Below are positions 42,049 through 54,120 of a stretch of DNA of 64,000 nt, piece after piece (position 1 is the stretch's first letter; each line of letters opens with the position of its first letter). The notes below the pieces were generated by a model. The model made no database searches. It was not told the DNA's origin and saw nothing but the letters and a program-made list of their open reading frames with translations. The translations under genes and the position numbers were made by a program. The stretch comes from Xiphophorus maculatus (taxonomy: Eukaryota > Chordata > Actinopteri > Cyprinodontiformes > Poeciliidae): contig NC_036443.1 in assembly GCF_002775205.1 (NCBI RefSeq), positions 14,085,373 to 14,149,372 of the forward strand. Direction: 5' to 3'.

Positions 42049-45000
42049 TCAGTCCTCCTCCTCCTCTTCATCCTCTTGTTGGTGCTTGTAAGAAGATTTG
42101 AGTGGAACTGAGTCAAATCCATCTGATGTTCTCTGTGAAAACAATGATGATATTAAAGGTGATATTGAACATTATGTACATTTAAATGTACATGGGATAG
42201 TCACTGACCTCTCGTGAGAAAGACTTTATTTTGGTAAAGAAGGATTTATGAGTGAGATCCATGAGGTCGTCCTCAGCGTCCTCTCCCTCCATTATCGCAC
42301 AGCTGTCAGCAGTCGGTAGCTCACACTCTTTACCTTCAGAGCTCATCATCAGCCTGGAGTATTTATACTGCAGCCTGACAAATTGAAATAATCAGATAAC
42401 ATCTATTACAAAGGATTTGGTCATGGTCTGCATAAGCTAATGTCCTTGCGCACATTATATGTCATAAGATGTGAGAGGATGTTTAAAAAGTCTTAGTCTA
42501 ACTTGCGCGTCTTCTTCCAAAAATAACAACTGAGGCTGATGAGAAGCAGAGCAGCAATCAGTCCTATGGAAACGCCAAGCTTGAGCCAGACATCCATAGT
42601 CACACAAGCGCTGACTTTTTGTGGTGGCAGGGATTCTCCTCCATAACACTGCAGAGGCTGCTGCCACACATAGGTTATTCTCTGAAAGACACAAATAGTC
42701 AGATCTCCTCACATTTAAAGTCAGCTCTAGTTTAAAAGGTGCCAAACATTTGGACTTTTGTGCAGTTTTATCATGTCACAAACTCCAATGTATCTAAAAA
42801 TTTGAGGTTTTACCACAAATTCTTGATTAAAGTGCAATTTGGACTTTGACTGTGCCGTCTTGACACATGAATACGCTTTGCCTGATGAGTCGAGTTTGAT
42901 ACCTGGATCCCCTGGATGCAAGCGCTGACAATCTCTCGGTAGTGATCTGTGGTGCACAGCGGGCATGCGTGCTGGCTCTCCCACAGGAAGTGAAAAGTGC
43001 AACCATCACATGTCCCCTCAGAACATTTACTGTGAAGGAAACAAGGTCAGAGATAAAATCACAGGCTCTTCAAAGTGTCCCTTTAATGCAGGTCGGCGTC
43101 GGTGAGGTTAATATGTCAAATGATGGTGAATAATGTGGCTGTTAGACTATGAGTGTGTAAATTAAAGGTCAGAAGTTGAGCTCTGGTAATTTGTGCAGCA
43201 CCTGGGCAGCGTGATGAGGTCTTCAATGTTGGCTGTGGGGTTGCATCGAAGTCTGACAGTGGCTGACCTGCCCTGTTTGCAAGCTTGGGTTGTATCACTG
43301 GACCTGCGAAGATCACAGGCATAATGTTGATGGAGTCCAGCATGGAACACATTTTAAATTGTACTAAATTGAGTGAAAAATATACAGCATCTATATATAA
43401 TCTAAAATGAATATTTTACTGTATAGACTTGATAGAATCTTTTTGTTTGTAAAGTAAATCTGAAAAAGTACTGTGGATAATTAGGTCCTAACTTCACCCA
43501 AAGTAGTTAAGCAAACAAGAACATTCCTAAATATTATCTTTGTATGATAATGGCATTAAGTTCCAATAAAGTCAATATTTGTCATTTTGTTTACTTGTAA
43601 TAGAATATGACATCTGGCAGCTGAAGTGAAGCTGAGGGGAACATCCATGATGGAGAGGAGATGCCTCCCAGAGTCGTCTCGGTGGTCACACCTTCAAAAT
43701 GAAGCACAAACATTTTTACCAGTTTGATCACATGCACACAATCCAAATGCTTCAACATTTTCTGTTCTAGTAACTCCAGAACACAAAGTAAGTCTAATGT
43801 TGGATGGAGGAGTGCTCTGTCTTACATATTACTAAGCTGTTTTGGTCAATGTCATTGTACTGACATTTGATAATTGACAATTAAAAAAAAATACAATAAA
43901 AAGCCATATCAAACATTAGTAAATAAAATCCCCCATCGCATTAAAACTAAAACTGGAAGCTGGAAAACTCAAAAGGAAATTATATCTAAAGTCTAAGCTT
44001 TTCTTTTTCTTTTTTTTTTGTAAACTTTGACGTAAATAATTAGATTTAAATTTTTTGACACAAATAAACAACCGTTTTCTACACTTCAAACTATTCAAAC
44101 CACACAGGTGGAAACTCACAGTACCCTTTCCCTACAAACTAGCATAAAAAAATCCTGCCTATATATGGGTTATAACATGTTTTTGCCACATATGGTATCC
44201 CATAGAGTGACATTTGTCTTCTTTTCTATTTAGCTATTTTCGGTTACTTTGATCTGTAGTGTAAAACTTCATCCGTCTCCCCTTTCTTATAGAGACAGCA
44301 AAACACCTAATTTGTTTTTAGCTTGAAATAAAAAATGCTATAAACATGTTTATTTAATTTGATCAGTTGAAAACCATAGATTAGCTCCATACCAATGAGT
44401 GTGTCACCAATGACGAATGGCTGTGAGGACACCATGCTCTGACTGCGGATGTCAGAAGGAACCACAGTGGACTGACAGACGTAGCCTTTGACCACTTTCC
44501 CACTCTCCGTTACGTTGTCCACACAGGAGGCTGGCACTCGACTCTGTGGGAGCAACACTCTCAAATCACACAACAACTTTTAGCAATAAAGATCTTTAGG
44601 GTCACTTTCTTACCTCTCTCCCACACAGATTCACATTAAAGTGATGAAAATACCGCAGGCCTCTGTTGGTGAAACGCGGACTGCCGGTGAAGCCGGTGAC
44701 GTTAGACAGCAGAGAGAAATCGTAGGTCTGCACAGCCTTTCCACTGCTTTGAACCCTGAATGTGCAGTCGCTGAGACAAGCTGTGTAGGCCTGCAGATCA
44801 GAAGTCAGAGTTATGGCTAGTACATGTACATCTACATGTATGCACTTTATCTGTGGCTGAGTGGAAAGCCAGAAATAAAACAGAGTAGAGAAACATCAGC
44901 TAAAATAGTGGAACATGTTACATGGTTACATCTGTAATTCTATATTTTCAAGGCTGGCCACAGATTCCCATTGGATTTAAGGCTGGAGTCTAACTTAATA

Positions 45001-48000
45001 TGGTTTGATCCATACCATTTTATTGCAGCTCTTATTTTTAGCAAAGCTGCCATTCTGAAAAAGTGAACCTGCACCCAGAACTCAACTTCCTCTCTTCAAC
45101 ACGTTTCTTCTGTCCTTCTCCATAGCTTGAGGCAAACTGCAAAGTGGACTTCTTGTGGCTTTTTTTTTTCTGCAAAGGTTTTCTTCTTGGCAGACTTTCC
45201 ATGAAGACAAATTGGTGGAGTTTATGACTAAAAGCTGTCCTGTCAACAGATTCTGCCACCTGAGCTGAGGATCCCTGCAGCTCCTCCAGAGTTACCATGA
45301 GCATATTGGCTTCTTCTCTGATTAATGCTCACCTTCTCTCCCTCTCAGGATGTGAATGTTCATGTTTTGGTGATTGTTAGGTGATCTCTAAAAGCTTTTT
45401 GTTGCACTGTGTTTTATTTAAAGGAATCAAAGTAAAGGGGACTCACATCGTGCAGATGTGTATTAGCAAAAAATGTAAATTCATACACAGTATCATCATT
45501 CTTTGACGTCACACTAGTTAACATTTTAATAGAAGAGGAGTTTCATTGTTGGAAGACTTATATTTGTGCAAAACCTATTTTTACGCTAAAATATGTTTTC
45601 CAGATTTCACCTCTGCTTGGTAGCAATACAATTATGGAATCCTAATACAGTTGTAGTTAGAGTTTAATTTGACAAGTAAATCTGATAACATAAGTTTGTG
45701 AAGAAAAGTAAAGGCGTGGGCCTTTAAATGCCCTCCAAAATATGTTACCCTGTTTCTCTCTGTGTTTGGTCCACACTGGACACACGCTGCCTCTCCAACA
45801 GGCTGAATGGATCTGATGTAGGTGTTTGGCGGACAGCTCTCACACCCTCCTGTGGCATTGACCATGTAGTGTCCAGGTGGGCAGGGAACACAGGAGGAGT
45901 CGGTCTTGTCAGGCGTCACAGCACAGCGGCGACACTGAGAGGCCACTCCTCCAATCACATTGGTGATGTGGATGGAGTAGATCTTTGCAGCATCGGTGCT
46001 AAGGTTCCTGTCCTGAGAACCAGAAATGCAGTTTCTCACTAAGTGGTATTCATTTCTGCAGAAAATAATGCAATTCAAAGCCTATCTCTAAAAGGCAAAT
46101 CTTATACAATTAAGACAGAGGGAGTAGAGAGTATGGTTTCCATGCAGCTCAAGGCTGCCATCTAGAGTTGAACACCGAATTAAGGGAATAAAGACATTAT
46201 TGCTATAGAGAATTGAAACTGCTTGTAAAAGCAATTGTACAAGACATTTGAAAATGTTTTTTTGCGTTCGCATATCTAACTGTACAGCGGTAGCACTCTT
46301 AAATATGCTTTATCTTACTGGAATATTGGATGCTGCATCTAATAAATTTTCATATACGCATTCTTTCAAAGCAGGCTACAGCAACATTATAGGTTTGGTG
46401 GCTGAATTATTGTCTTTCTTGAAAAAACATAAACATTCCTCTTTCTGAACCCATCTTTCTCAGATATTTGAAAATGTTTTCCAGTTAAAATGAGGAAAAT
46501 CTGTAAATAAACCAGCTCCTTTGATCTTCACAAAGGCCTTTTAATGAGATAAAATCCTACCCTTGCATTAATATACACTTTCAAAACTAAAAGAGACAGA
46601 CAAAAAACGCATTTTAATAATTTGTGACAAAGTCTCTGATTTCAGTCCTCGAGAGGCACCAGGATAAAATGGCTAAATTATCATCTCAGCGTGCTATCAA
46701 GAGCTGGAGAAGCCTGGTAATGAGCCATTTATTTGATTTAGGTGTGTTGGCACAGAAGTTCACCTAAAAGTTACAAGATTTTGGGGGAAAATTGGCAGAG
46801 AAAATTATTTTACTGTGTTTTCAATTTGAATATTTCATCTTGAATATGTCTAGATGCCACCCATCAGCATCAGGATTTACTCCCTAGGCTTTATAGTCAG
46901 CTCTGAACTTCAACAGGATGAACGATTTATGCCCGATAACAGCTGGCAGAAATGTTTGTAAGTTGGCAGGTGAGCTGTCATTATTAAGGTGTGTGATGCG
47001 TCTCACCATGCTGAATTCCTCAGTGCGTTGAAAGGTCCAGGTGAAGCTGACAGTGTTGTTACTCTGGATCAAGTAGGAGTACGACTGCTTGCTGTTTCGG
47101 CCTTTCCACTGCTCCACCAAATAATTATTCCACTTATTGTAGCCCTGCAGAGAAATATTTCCATGTTATCAATTTATATTTGCTGTACATTAATTCCTAA
47201 CAAATGCAGGAAAAAAACAACAACTTTACGTACCACTAGGAAGTAAAATTTGCAGTCAGCCGTACAGAGGGTTTCAAATACGAAGGTGATGCGAGACAGT
47301 TCACTCATCTCATTGTCTTTACCCGTGGTCTGAGCCCTTATAGAGTCAAGAAACAATTTATTAGACTTTACATACAATGCCTCGTAAATCATCCATACGC
47401 CTGGAATTGTTTCATTAAAACCATTTTTCTTTCACTTTACAACTGTGCACTACTTGAAGTTGGCCCATCTTATAAAATGCTAATTAATTTGGGAAATTCT
47501 CACCTGTATCCAGGAACATTGAGGGTCAGCGTGAGGTAGTCGGTGTCCTGAACCCCCGGTGTGGTGTAGATGTACTCTCCAGCCACTTCCCATGCTGCCA
47601 TTGCAGACTTATATTAGCAGCAACAACAGTAACAACACTCAAACCCTGACCATCAGTTTGGGGTTGGTTCATGCCAACCCCAAACTAATTGTGACTAAAG
47701 CCAAGAAGAAAGAAACCTTAAGTTGGAGTCTGCCCAGGTCATTTTGTCCCAATCATATCTTGTAAAATTCTTGTTCAATTTTAGGAGCTTTTACTAAGTT
47801 TTGACATTTTCAAAACAGTCTCAGCTTCAGAGCAGCTATATTCTTCTTTCTGCATGTTTAAGTTTTGCTTTACTACTATTCTTCTGCTTCTTATTGTTTC
47901 ATCCATTAACACACTGCCTGTTTTGTGAGTAATTCAAATATCCCTGGACCAGGATCTGCTCTCTCACCGGTTCTCCGGTCTGAGTTGCTGAACTCCTGGT

Positions 48001-49975
48001 GGAGGACGGAGCTCTCCATGTTCCTCGGCATGGTGGTCCACCATTTGTACTCAAATCCCAGCAGTGGCTCTGTGCCAACAGGGCACTTCTCACAAACTGT
48101 GAACAAACAAAGCTGCATAGTCAGGACATGGTAGTACTGCCAGTTCTATTGTATGAGTGTTTAGATGAAATTTGTGACATTTTTAATAATATTTAATATC
48201 TTTGTTAAATACCACATGGTGTAGCTCTGCAAAATAATTATATCAACGTCAAGCCTGTTTTATTAATCACTTGCTTTTGAATAATCCATTTTCAAGATGT
48301 TTTTTTGTTAATTGATGGCAAAATCTTCCTAACTATACGAAACATACACACTAGAATCCTTAAACCAGACTCTGGCATCTTCAGAAATCAGTGTGGAAAT
48401 ACAATTATTTGTAGATGATATACTGTATGTATTATGAACTTAGGTTGCTTGACTTATTTGGAATCAATTAACATATGCAAACTAAAAACATTTTGTGTTA
48501 GCATACGGTAGCACACATAGTCTCCATGCAGCACATAAAACAACAATCCACAAAGAGAGTCACATGTGGATTGATACAGTCACATGCCTAATGAGATACG
48601 ATTTTCTGATTTAGCTTGGTTTTGCAGTATGAGAGCGTTTGCATTAGCGTCACAGTAAAATAAAAAGTTAGTACTGATTATGAACCTTTTCCATCTGAGT
48701 AGGAATCGTTGCTGCAGGGCTCACACGCTGAGGAGTTAGTCACAAAGAAGCCCGGGTTGCACGGCGGGCACGTCTGCTTCTTCCCTGACGCTGGCAGCTT
48801 CACCGCTCCTTCGACAGTCTCACTGCAAATCTTTGGTTCGATCCATTTGTACATGAGCTGAGTCTGAGACACACATGGATACAGGACATTTGAGATGGTC
48901 AGGTCAGAGTGTTTTACAAAAGCATTTAAAGATGTTTAGCCTTTCGCATTCGGCCACAAGTTTGAATAATATGACATAGGTCATCACAAAGCAGCTCATA
49001 AATGCCAAGCAGAGTGACATTTGGTTTTCCAAAAATCAAAGTGTGTTGTGTGTATGTATTCAAAACCCTCTGAATCAGTAGATTGTCTGCTGTAATTAAA
49101 GCTACAAATCTTTTGGGGAGTATACCAGCTTTATACACCTAGAACCTAAATGTTTGACGAAATAGCTTGAGCTCAGTCAAGTTGGGCAAGAACCATCTGT
49201 AAACATGGCTTTAAAATCTTGTCATAGATTCTCAGTTGGATTAGGCTTGCATTTTGATTGGACCATTTTAAGATACAAATATGAATATTGTTTGATGGCG
49301 TTTTAGTTTGGGTGACATGTGATATACTTTCTGTCGCACACAGTTTTTCATATGAAACATGATCTGCCCAGCATTTGATATGTTTGCAGAGTGGGATGCT
49401 GAAGAATATCTTTATTTATGCTGGTATCATATTACACTCAGATGGACTCTATTTACCTCTTAGTTTCATTAGGATACAAGATTGAAAGGGGCCCAAATGC
49501 AAATGCAAGCCACCATTGTCTTTCAAAATTTGAAGACCATAACCAAGACTAATGTGGCAAAATGGGGAAAAGTTAATTGGTTATGAATATTTGTCCTAAT
49601 CACTCCAAACAGCCAGTTAAATGTAATTACATTGAATGTGGGTTACAAAAAAATATCCTCTCTAAAGCTGCTTGCCCCACAAAACAAGGCAATTTTCCAT
49701 AATTACCTTTCCCTCAGAGTCACAGGGGGTGTGGGTGTAAAAGTAGTCATTTTCCGTGCATGCAGGCCTTGGCTTGCAGCTCCCTGAGCCAGGTGCTGGT
49801 GGCAAAACACACAAGTAAAAACCGAGCTAACAGACGTGAAAGAGAATAAAACTCACATTAAGATTTTACGATAGGAACTCTCAGTCACCTCCTGGGCACC
49901 AAATGTTCTACTTTGCATGCTGGCAACATTGTTTAAGTGCAAATAAGTAAGTATATAAAGGTGTGTAGAAGAGAA

Positions 49976-50006
<31 letters not shown>

Positions 50007-53000
50007 ATAAAAAAAACGTGTACCAGCATAGCTGTCTGATTCACAGTCGTGGCAAACGGTGGCCCCCTTGTTGGAGTACGTATCTGCAGGGCAGGGGGCG
50101 CAGCGGGCAGATCCTGCTGTTGAGCTGTGTGTGCCTGGCTTACAGTGGAAACACTCAGATGTGTAGGCAACCCCTGTAGGAAAAAGATCAATCAGCAATT
50201 AATCATTAACAGACAAAGGATGTCGGGGGAAGAAAACTAAACGTTCATTCTCCCTGCACACACAAATGGGAAGCTTCAATGTACCTGAGACCTGGATGTT
50301 TCTTAACAGCACAGGCTTGACAGCACTACCCAGTAGAGAAAATGTTGTGGTTCTCCAGTACATAACATTGTTGCCTGTGCTCAGCTCTATCTGTAGAGAA
50401 GAAATGTGAAAGGGGTGTGTGGGGAATCTGCTTTTTGTCTATAAGAAGACAGATGAGGAAGTGGACAAACCTTGTAGTGGCTCCAGTTTCTCTCTGAAAT
50501 CCTCATCCAGCGGCTGTCAGAATCTGTGGCCTGACACTGGTCGTTCTGAACCTAAAGAGGAGCGGGAACCTTTACCCCAATTTTCCTTTTGCACACCAGA
50601 AGCTGTAACACAACAGCTGCACTTACAAAGAACTCAAAGTAGATGCTGCTGTCCGGGTAGAAATATTCAAAGGACAAGGCTCCAGGTGTCTTCAGGCTCA
50701 CAGCATAAGAGAGTGTTGCAGTGCACTCATCTGTGTTGGAGGCTGCATAGTCCCCCTTTGGTGTCCAGGTAGAGCTGCAAGAACAGAAACAGTTTATTGA
50801 AAGCCTTAAGCCATAAATAATATTTTATATTACAACCAGTTACTGTTTATACCCACTTGGAACAGTTTATAAAGGCATTCCCCTCACTTGTCGTCATCCC
50901 ATGAGTAATAAAGCCCGTTGGTAGGATGTCCCACTCGTCAAAGGCAACACTGGTTCCCAATGAGTAGGTGCCTGCAGCGCACTTCTGGCACTGCTGCGAC
51001 TGCATGTCGAGGAACTCTCCTTCACTGCAAGAAAATGCTAAACACAGGAAAAACAAGAAAACATGAAGATATTGTAGACAAGTAGTGCTGTTACAAATGT
51101 TAAAACCCTCTCTAATTCATTTAAATGTGATCTACCAGTTTATTGAACTTCTTTAAAGTGGTCTTAATCAATGGTTCGCCAGAATATCTGAAGGCCGGAC
51201 GCTGCAGCCATCTTCTCGTCAAATCTGAATAGCTTCCCTGTTTAGAAAAGCACCTCCACAACATGAGGATTGTCCCACCTGAGCTGTGGATTCCTGCAGC
51301 TCCTCTAGACTTACCTTGGCTCCTACTCTGATAAATACTCAGTTTAGGTGGACAGTCATACTTTGGTAGGCTTGAAGTTTGGTAAGCTTTCCATTTTCAG
51401 ATGAGGAACTGAAAAGTGCTCCATGAATTTCTCAAAAGTTTTAAATATCATTTTAAAACTACCCTCTACTATAAACCTTTGCACACTTATACTGTGAAGT
51501 GAGCTAAATATACATGAATGACACTTTTAAAATATTTCGAAAACCAATGTAAAAAATTGTCCTTCCACTTCACAATGCTTCAGTACTTTTTGTCAATCAG
51601 CTAGATGAAATCACCCCAAAATGCATTTGGGATTATAACAAATATACCAACAGTTATTGATATATTTTTGCAAGCACTATATACTGAACATGTACAGGAC
51701 AGTAAATGTGTAAAATAGGTTTCCAGACCACTGTGGTAACTTACTGCAGAGAGTCCCTTTGACTGGATCCGGGAGGCCTGTGCATGTCTCTGCTTTGTTG
51801 GGAATCGCTACCCTCCACCTTGACCCAAGTACGTCACACTCTGTATACTCAAAGTGATAATCAGACTGCAGAGGCAAAACACAGGTGTGACTTTCACACA
51901 GAGAGTCATAAAGTGTGTTTATAAAAGGATGTAAATATTTCTGGGGGAAAAAAACATTTAGAAAAAAGAAAACAGCTTGAAACCAGTCACTTGGGAGTAA
52001 AACAATACAGATGTTTTCAACCAAGAATGAAAAGAAAAAGATAATACAGTTTGTAAAAATGAGATCACTGGGTCATTATGTACTTCTGGTATTTCAATCT
52101 TCTATCCAGGCCAGCCTCCTAAATAAATAAAAGGATAGGCTAATATTTGCTATGGGGCCATTTTGACTGTTAAACCTATCAAGGATGCTCTGTGGTTTTT
52201 CAGGGATTATTTGCTGAGCTGAAGGAAGAAAGGCTGATCCTTACAATCCTTCAGTAAACAAATATTAGAGTGCTGTTTGAACCAGCAGCGGCGCAGGGAC
52301 AAAGTTTTAGCTATGCTCAACCGATCACACCCAAAGGGATATATTTTGGGACATGACACCACCCCAGCCAATCCACGAGTACTGAGCTCTGCATAATCTG
52401 TAGATCTGGTCTCTGGTCAACAACAAGGTGTAATCGTCCAGGTAAGGTCACTCGGGGGACCAATTGCTGCTTTGTGGGATTAATAGTTAACAGAAACAGC
52501 AGCACCAGCACTCCTCTGCTTCTGTCTTTCTGTTAAAGCCCTGGCATTAGCCGACCTTAGGGAATTAGCGTGTTTGAGTGGGGGTGTCTAATGTAAAAAT
52601 GCAGCAAACTGGAGATGGGTCTTAACTTAATCACCTCCAATGAACAAACATGAGGGAAACCAAGGCAACAGGTCAACGTGACAGCTGTTCTTCATGGTCA
52701 AAGAAACTGGCATGGAAACAGACTCATCTGTCCAGGATTACTTGTAAATTTATCCTTTAATAAATAACAGAAACCCAGTAGAACTTTAAAGCTGCTCGTA
52801 GTGCACTGTGGCTCAGAGTAGGCTGATATAAGAACGGTTTTGGCTGGTAGGAAAATTAACTGCTCTGATGCAAACCGAAAACAGATAAGGGAGGGTGGTG
52901 TGAGCGCAGAGCACCCTGCAGCATATGGACATTGTAGTAAAACAAGTGTTTAATAACCATAACAACAGATGGGAGCAGATTGCAATACAAACCCCTTGCT

Positions 53001-53406
53001 ATGAACATTTCCCCCCGCCCCCCACACACACACATAGTACATCAGGAAGGCCAAAATGTTGTTACAGCTTCCAAAAGCCCCTTCTAAAGTAAATGGATGC
53101 ATTTCTTTACGTTAATGTATTATAAATTCTTACTTCCACTTCTGGCATTATATTTAATTTGGTGCTAGTTGAATATTTCTGCTAGTTATAAAATGATCCA
53201 AACATACTGTAGCATCTTTCAGCATTTCATGACCCCACCATCTGTCTCAGCTCACAACATCAACAAGGGGGGAGAAAAAAAGTAACTGATGATAACAATA
53301 GTGTAAATCTTCTCACCCCTTTGCACATGGGCAAATCTGCAGAGGAGTGTGCGAAAGGCAGCCACGATAAAACAGCAGAAAGAGCGCAGATCCTCAGGTG
53401 CCCCAT
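42049..53406 (-). CDS. ELAPOR1/2-family endosome-lysosome membrane protein (KIAA1324-like)
   Basis: Type I membrane glycoprotein of the ELAPOR (EIG121/KIAA1324) family, linked to endolysosomes and autophagy. Exons: 53406-53317, 51865-51745, 51037-50857, 50774-50627, 50551-50471, 50390-50285, 50173-50024, 49783-49707, 48863-48686, 48096-47968, 47594-47504, 47336-47234, 47144-47007, 46012-45749, 44790-44614, 44543-44393, 43691-43595, 43303-43202, 43029-42903, 42681-42503, 42374-42209, 42132-42049; frame closes at 979 residues (human ELAPOR1 1013). Seen: signal peptide 1-22, Cys-rich GCC2/GCC3-like repeats (for example CPPCNPGFF), an MRH-type lectin region, and one TM at about 872-892 ([20 protein letters not shown]). 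The cytosolic tail has [21 protein letters not shown] and FDSVPLK, ending in acidic QEDEEEEED. The tail is nearer ELAPOR1 than ELAPOR2, but a third fish paralogue is possible. Confidence 0.93.
44930..45350. mobile_element. Decayed Tc1-like element in ELAPOR-like intron
   Basis: GGCCACAGATTCCCATTGGA, GGCAAACTGCAAAGTGGACT, GCCACCTGAGCTGAGGATCC and GCTCCTCCAGAGTTACCATG are in the order known for a widespread teleost Tc1-like repeat (from memory). Small indels break every frame. Confidence 0.65.
46640..46790. mobile_element. Possible MITE fragment (CAGTCCTCGAG end)
   Basis: CAGTCCTCGAGAGGCACCAG followed by an AT-rich body with TAATGAGCCATTTATTTGA resembles a common fish palindromic MITE that begins CAGTCCTCGAGGG. 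The opposite end is not recognisable, so the call is tentative. Confidence 0.35.
47655..47686. repeat. Perfect 13-bp hairpin in ELAPOR-like intron
   Basis: AGTTTGGGGTTGG (47655-47667) and CCAACCCCAAACT (47674-47686) are exact reverse complements around a 6-nt loop TTCATG. No target duplication or longer stem is seen. Confidence 0.85.
49090..49450. mobile_element. Decayed Tc1-like element in ELAPOR-like intron
   Basis: GCTACAAATCTTTTGGGGAG, then GCTTGAGCTCAGTCAAGTTG and GATTCTCAGTTGGATTAGGC: same fish Tc1-like repeat family as at 44930 and 25262, different segment. Non-coding relic. Confidence 0.6.
49979..50015. repeat. (AAAT)n microsatellite
   Basis: Runs of AAAT units grading into poly-A just downstream (in the transcript) of an ELAPOR-like exon ending at 50024. 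Confidence 0.85.
51180..51680. mobile_element. Decayed Tc1-like element in ELAPOR-like intron 2
   Basis: CCCACCTGAGCTGTGGATTC and CTGCAGCTCCTCTAGACTTA are followed about 300 bp later by an end-like TTTTTGCAAGCACTATA. The same repeat family occurs three more times in the window. No frame survives. Confidence 0.6.
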
Positions 53407-53409
53407 CTC

Positions 53410-54028
53410 AGCTCCGGCAGCGCTGAAGTGATGCAGCAGTGTTGACCTGGGCCCTCAGGTGCCTGGTGCATGACTGTGAGAGGTGTGGTTTACTGGGAGC
53501 AAACAGGAAGAGGCAATTGGCCCAGATGTTCTGCTGGATGATGCAAAAGGAAGTTCCACTCTATCACCCATCACATTTTGCTTCACCCAAGGGAACGAAA
53601 AAGAAAGATCCCTTTCGTTTTCGTCTCTATTAAGCTTTTAATGCCAAACATTCAAGAGTTCACTCTTCCCCCCTCATTTTTTTTTTCTAAAATAAAACAG
53701 TTAAAAGTGTTAAGTCTAGATATTTACTTGACAAGGATAAAAGAAAAAAACAACAAAATTTATTTCCGGAGTAAATAAGTTTAAATGTCAGTAGAAATAT
53801 CCAATCTTTATTTTATGATTTTGAAAATTAAGGAAAACATGAATTTTATTCATGGATTTGTGAAAATATAATGCAGTATTACAAATATGACGTCTACATT
53901 TTAATTATCTTAAAGATAATTTTGGCAAAGGGGGGCTTTTTTCATTGAGAAGGAAAATAGCTTAATTCATAACTTTAGAACAGACGGTGTAAAATCCCCG
54001 CATTTCTTATAAGCGAACCGGAAACCAG
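53410..54028. other. Divergent intergenic region, ELAPOR-like gene / small gene
   Basis: About 0.7 kb separates two genes transcribed away from each other. It is AT-rich in the middle, with poly-T and AAG-rich runs and no reading frame of note. It may serve as a shared promoter region, but apart from the X-box cluster on its right edge no element is clear. Confidence 0.4.
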
Positions 54029-54077
54029 GTTGCTACGCAACGTTGGAGTTCGCAACACCGTCTCTGGTTGCAGCAAC
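54029..54077. promoter_or_regulatory. RFX/X-box-like palindrome cluster
   Basis: Three GTTG...CAAC arrangements occur within 49 bp: GTTGCTACGCAAC at 54029-54041, GTTGGAGTTCGCAAC at 54042-54056 (overlapping half-sites) and GTTGCAGCAAC at 54067-54077. The first fits the RFX X-box (two GTTGC half-sites head to head, 3-nt spacer). It lies 80 bp before the ATG at 54121. RFX sites at this distance are a hallmark of ciliary genes; regulation here is inferred. Confidence 0.65.
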
Positions 54078-54120
54078 AAAGGTTTAAGGTCCAGTTTAAG
54101 GTCCAGTTTACCCATTCAGT

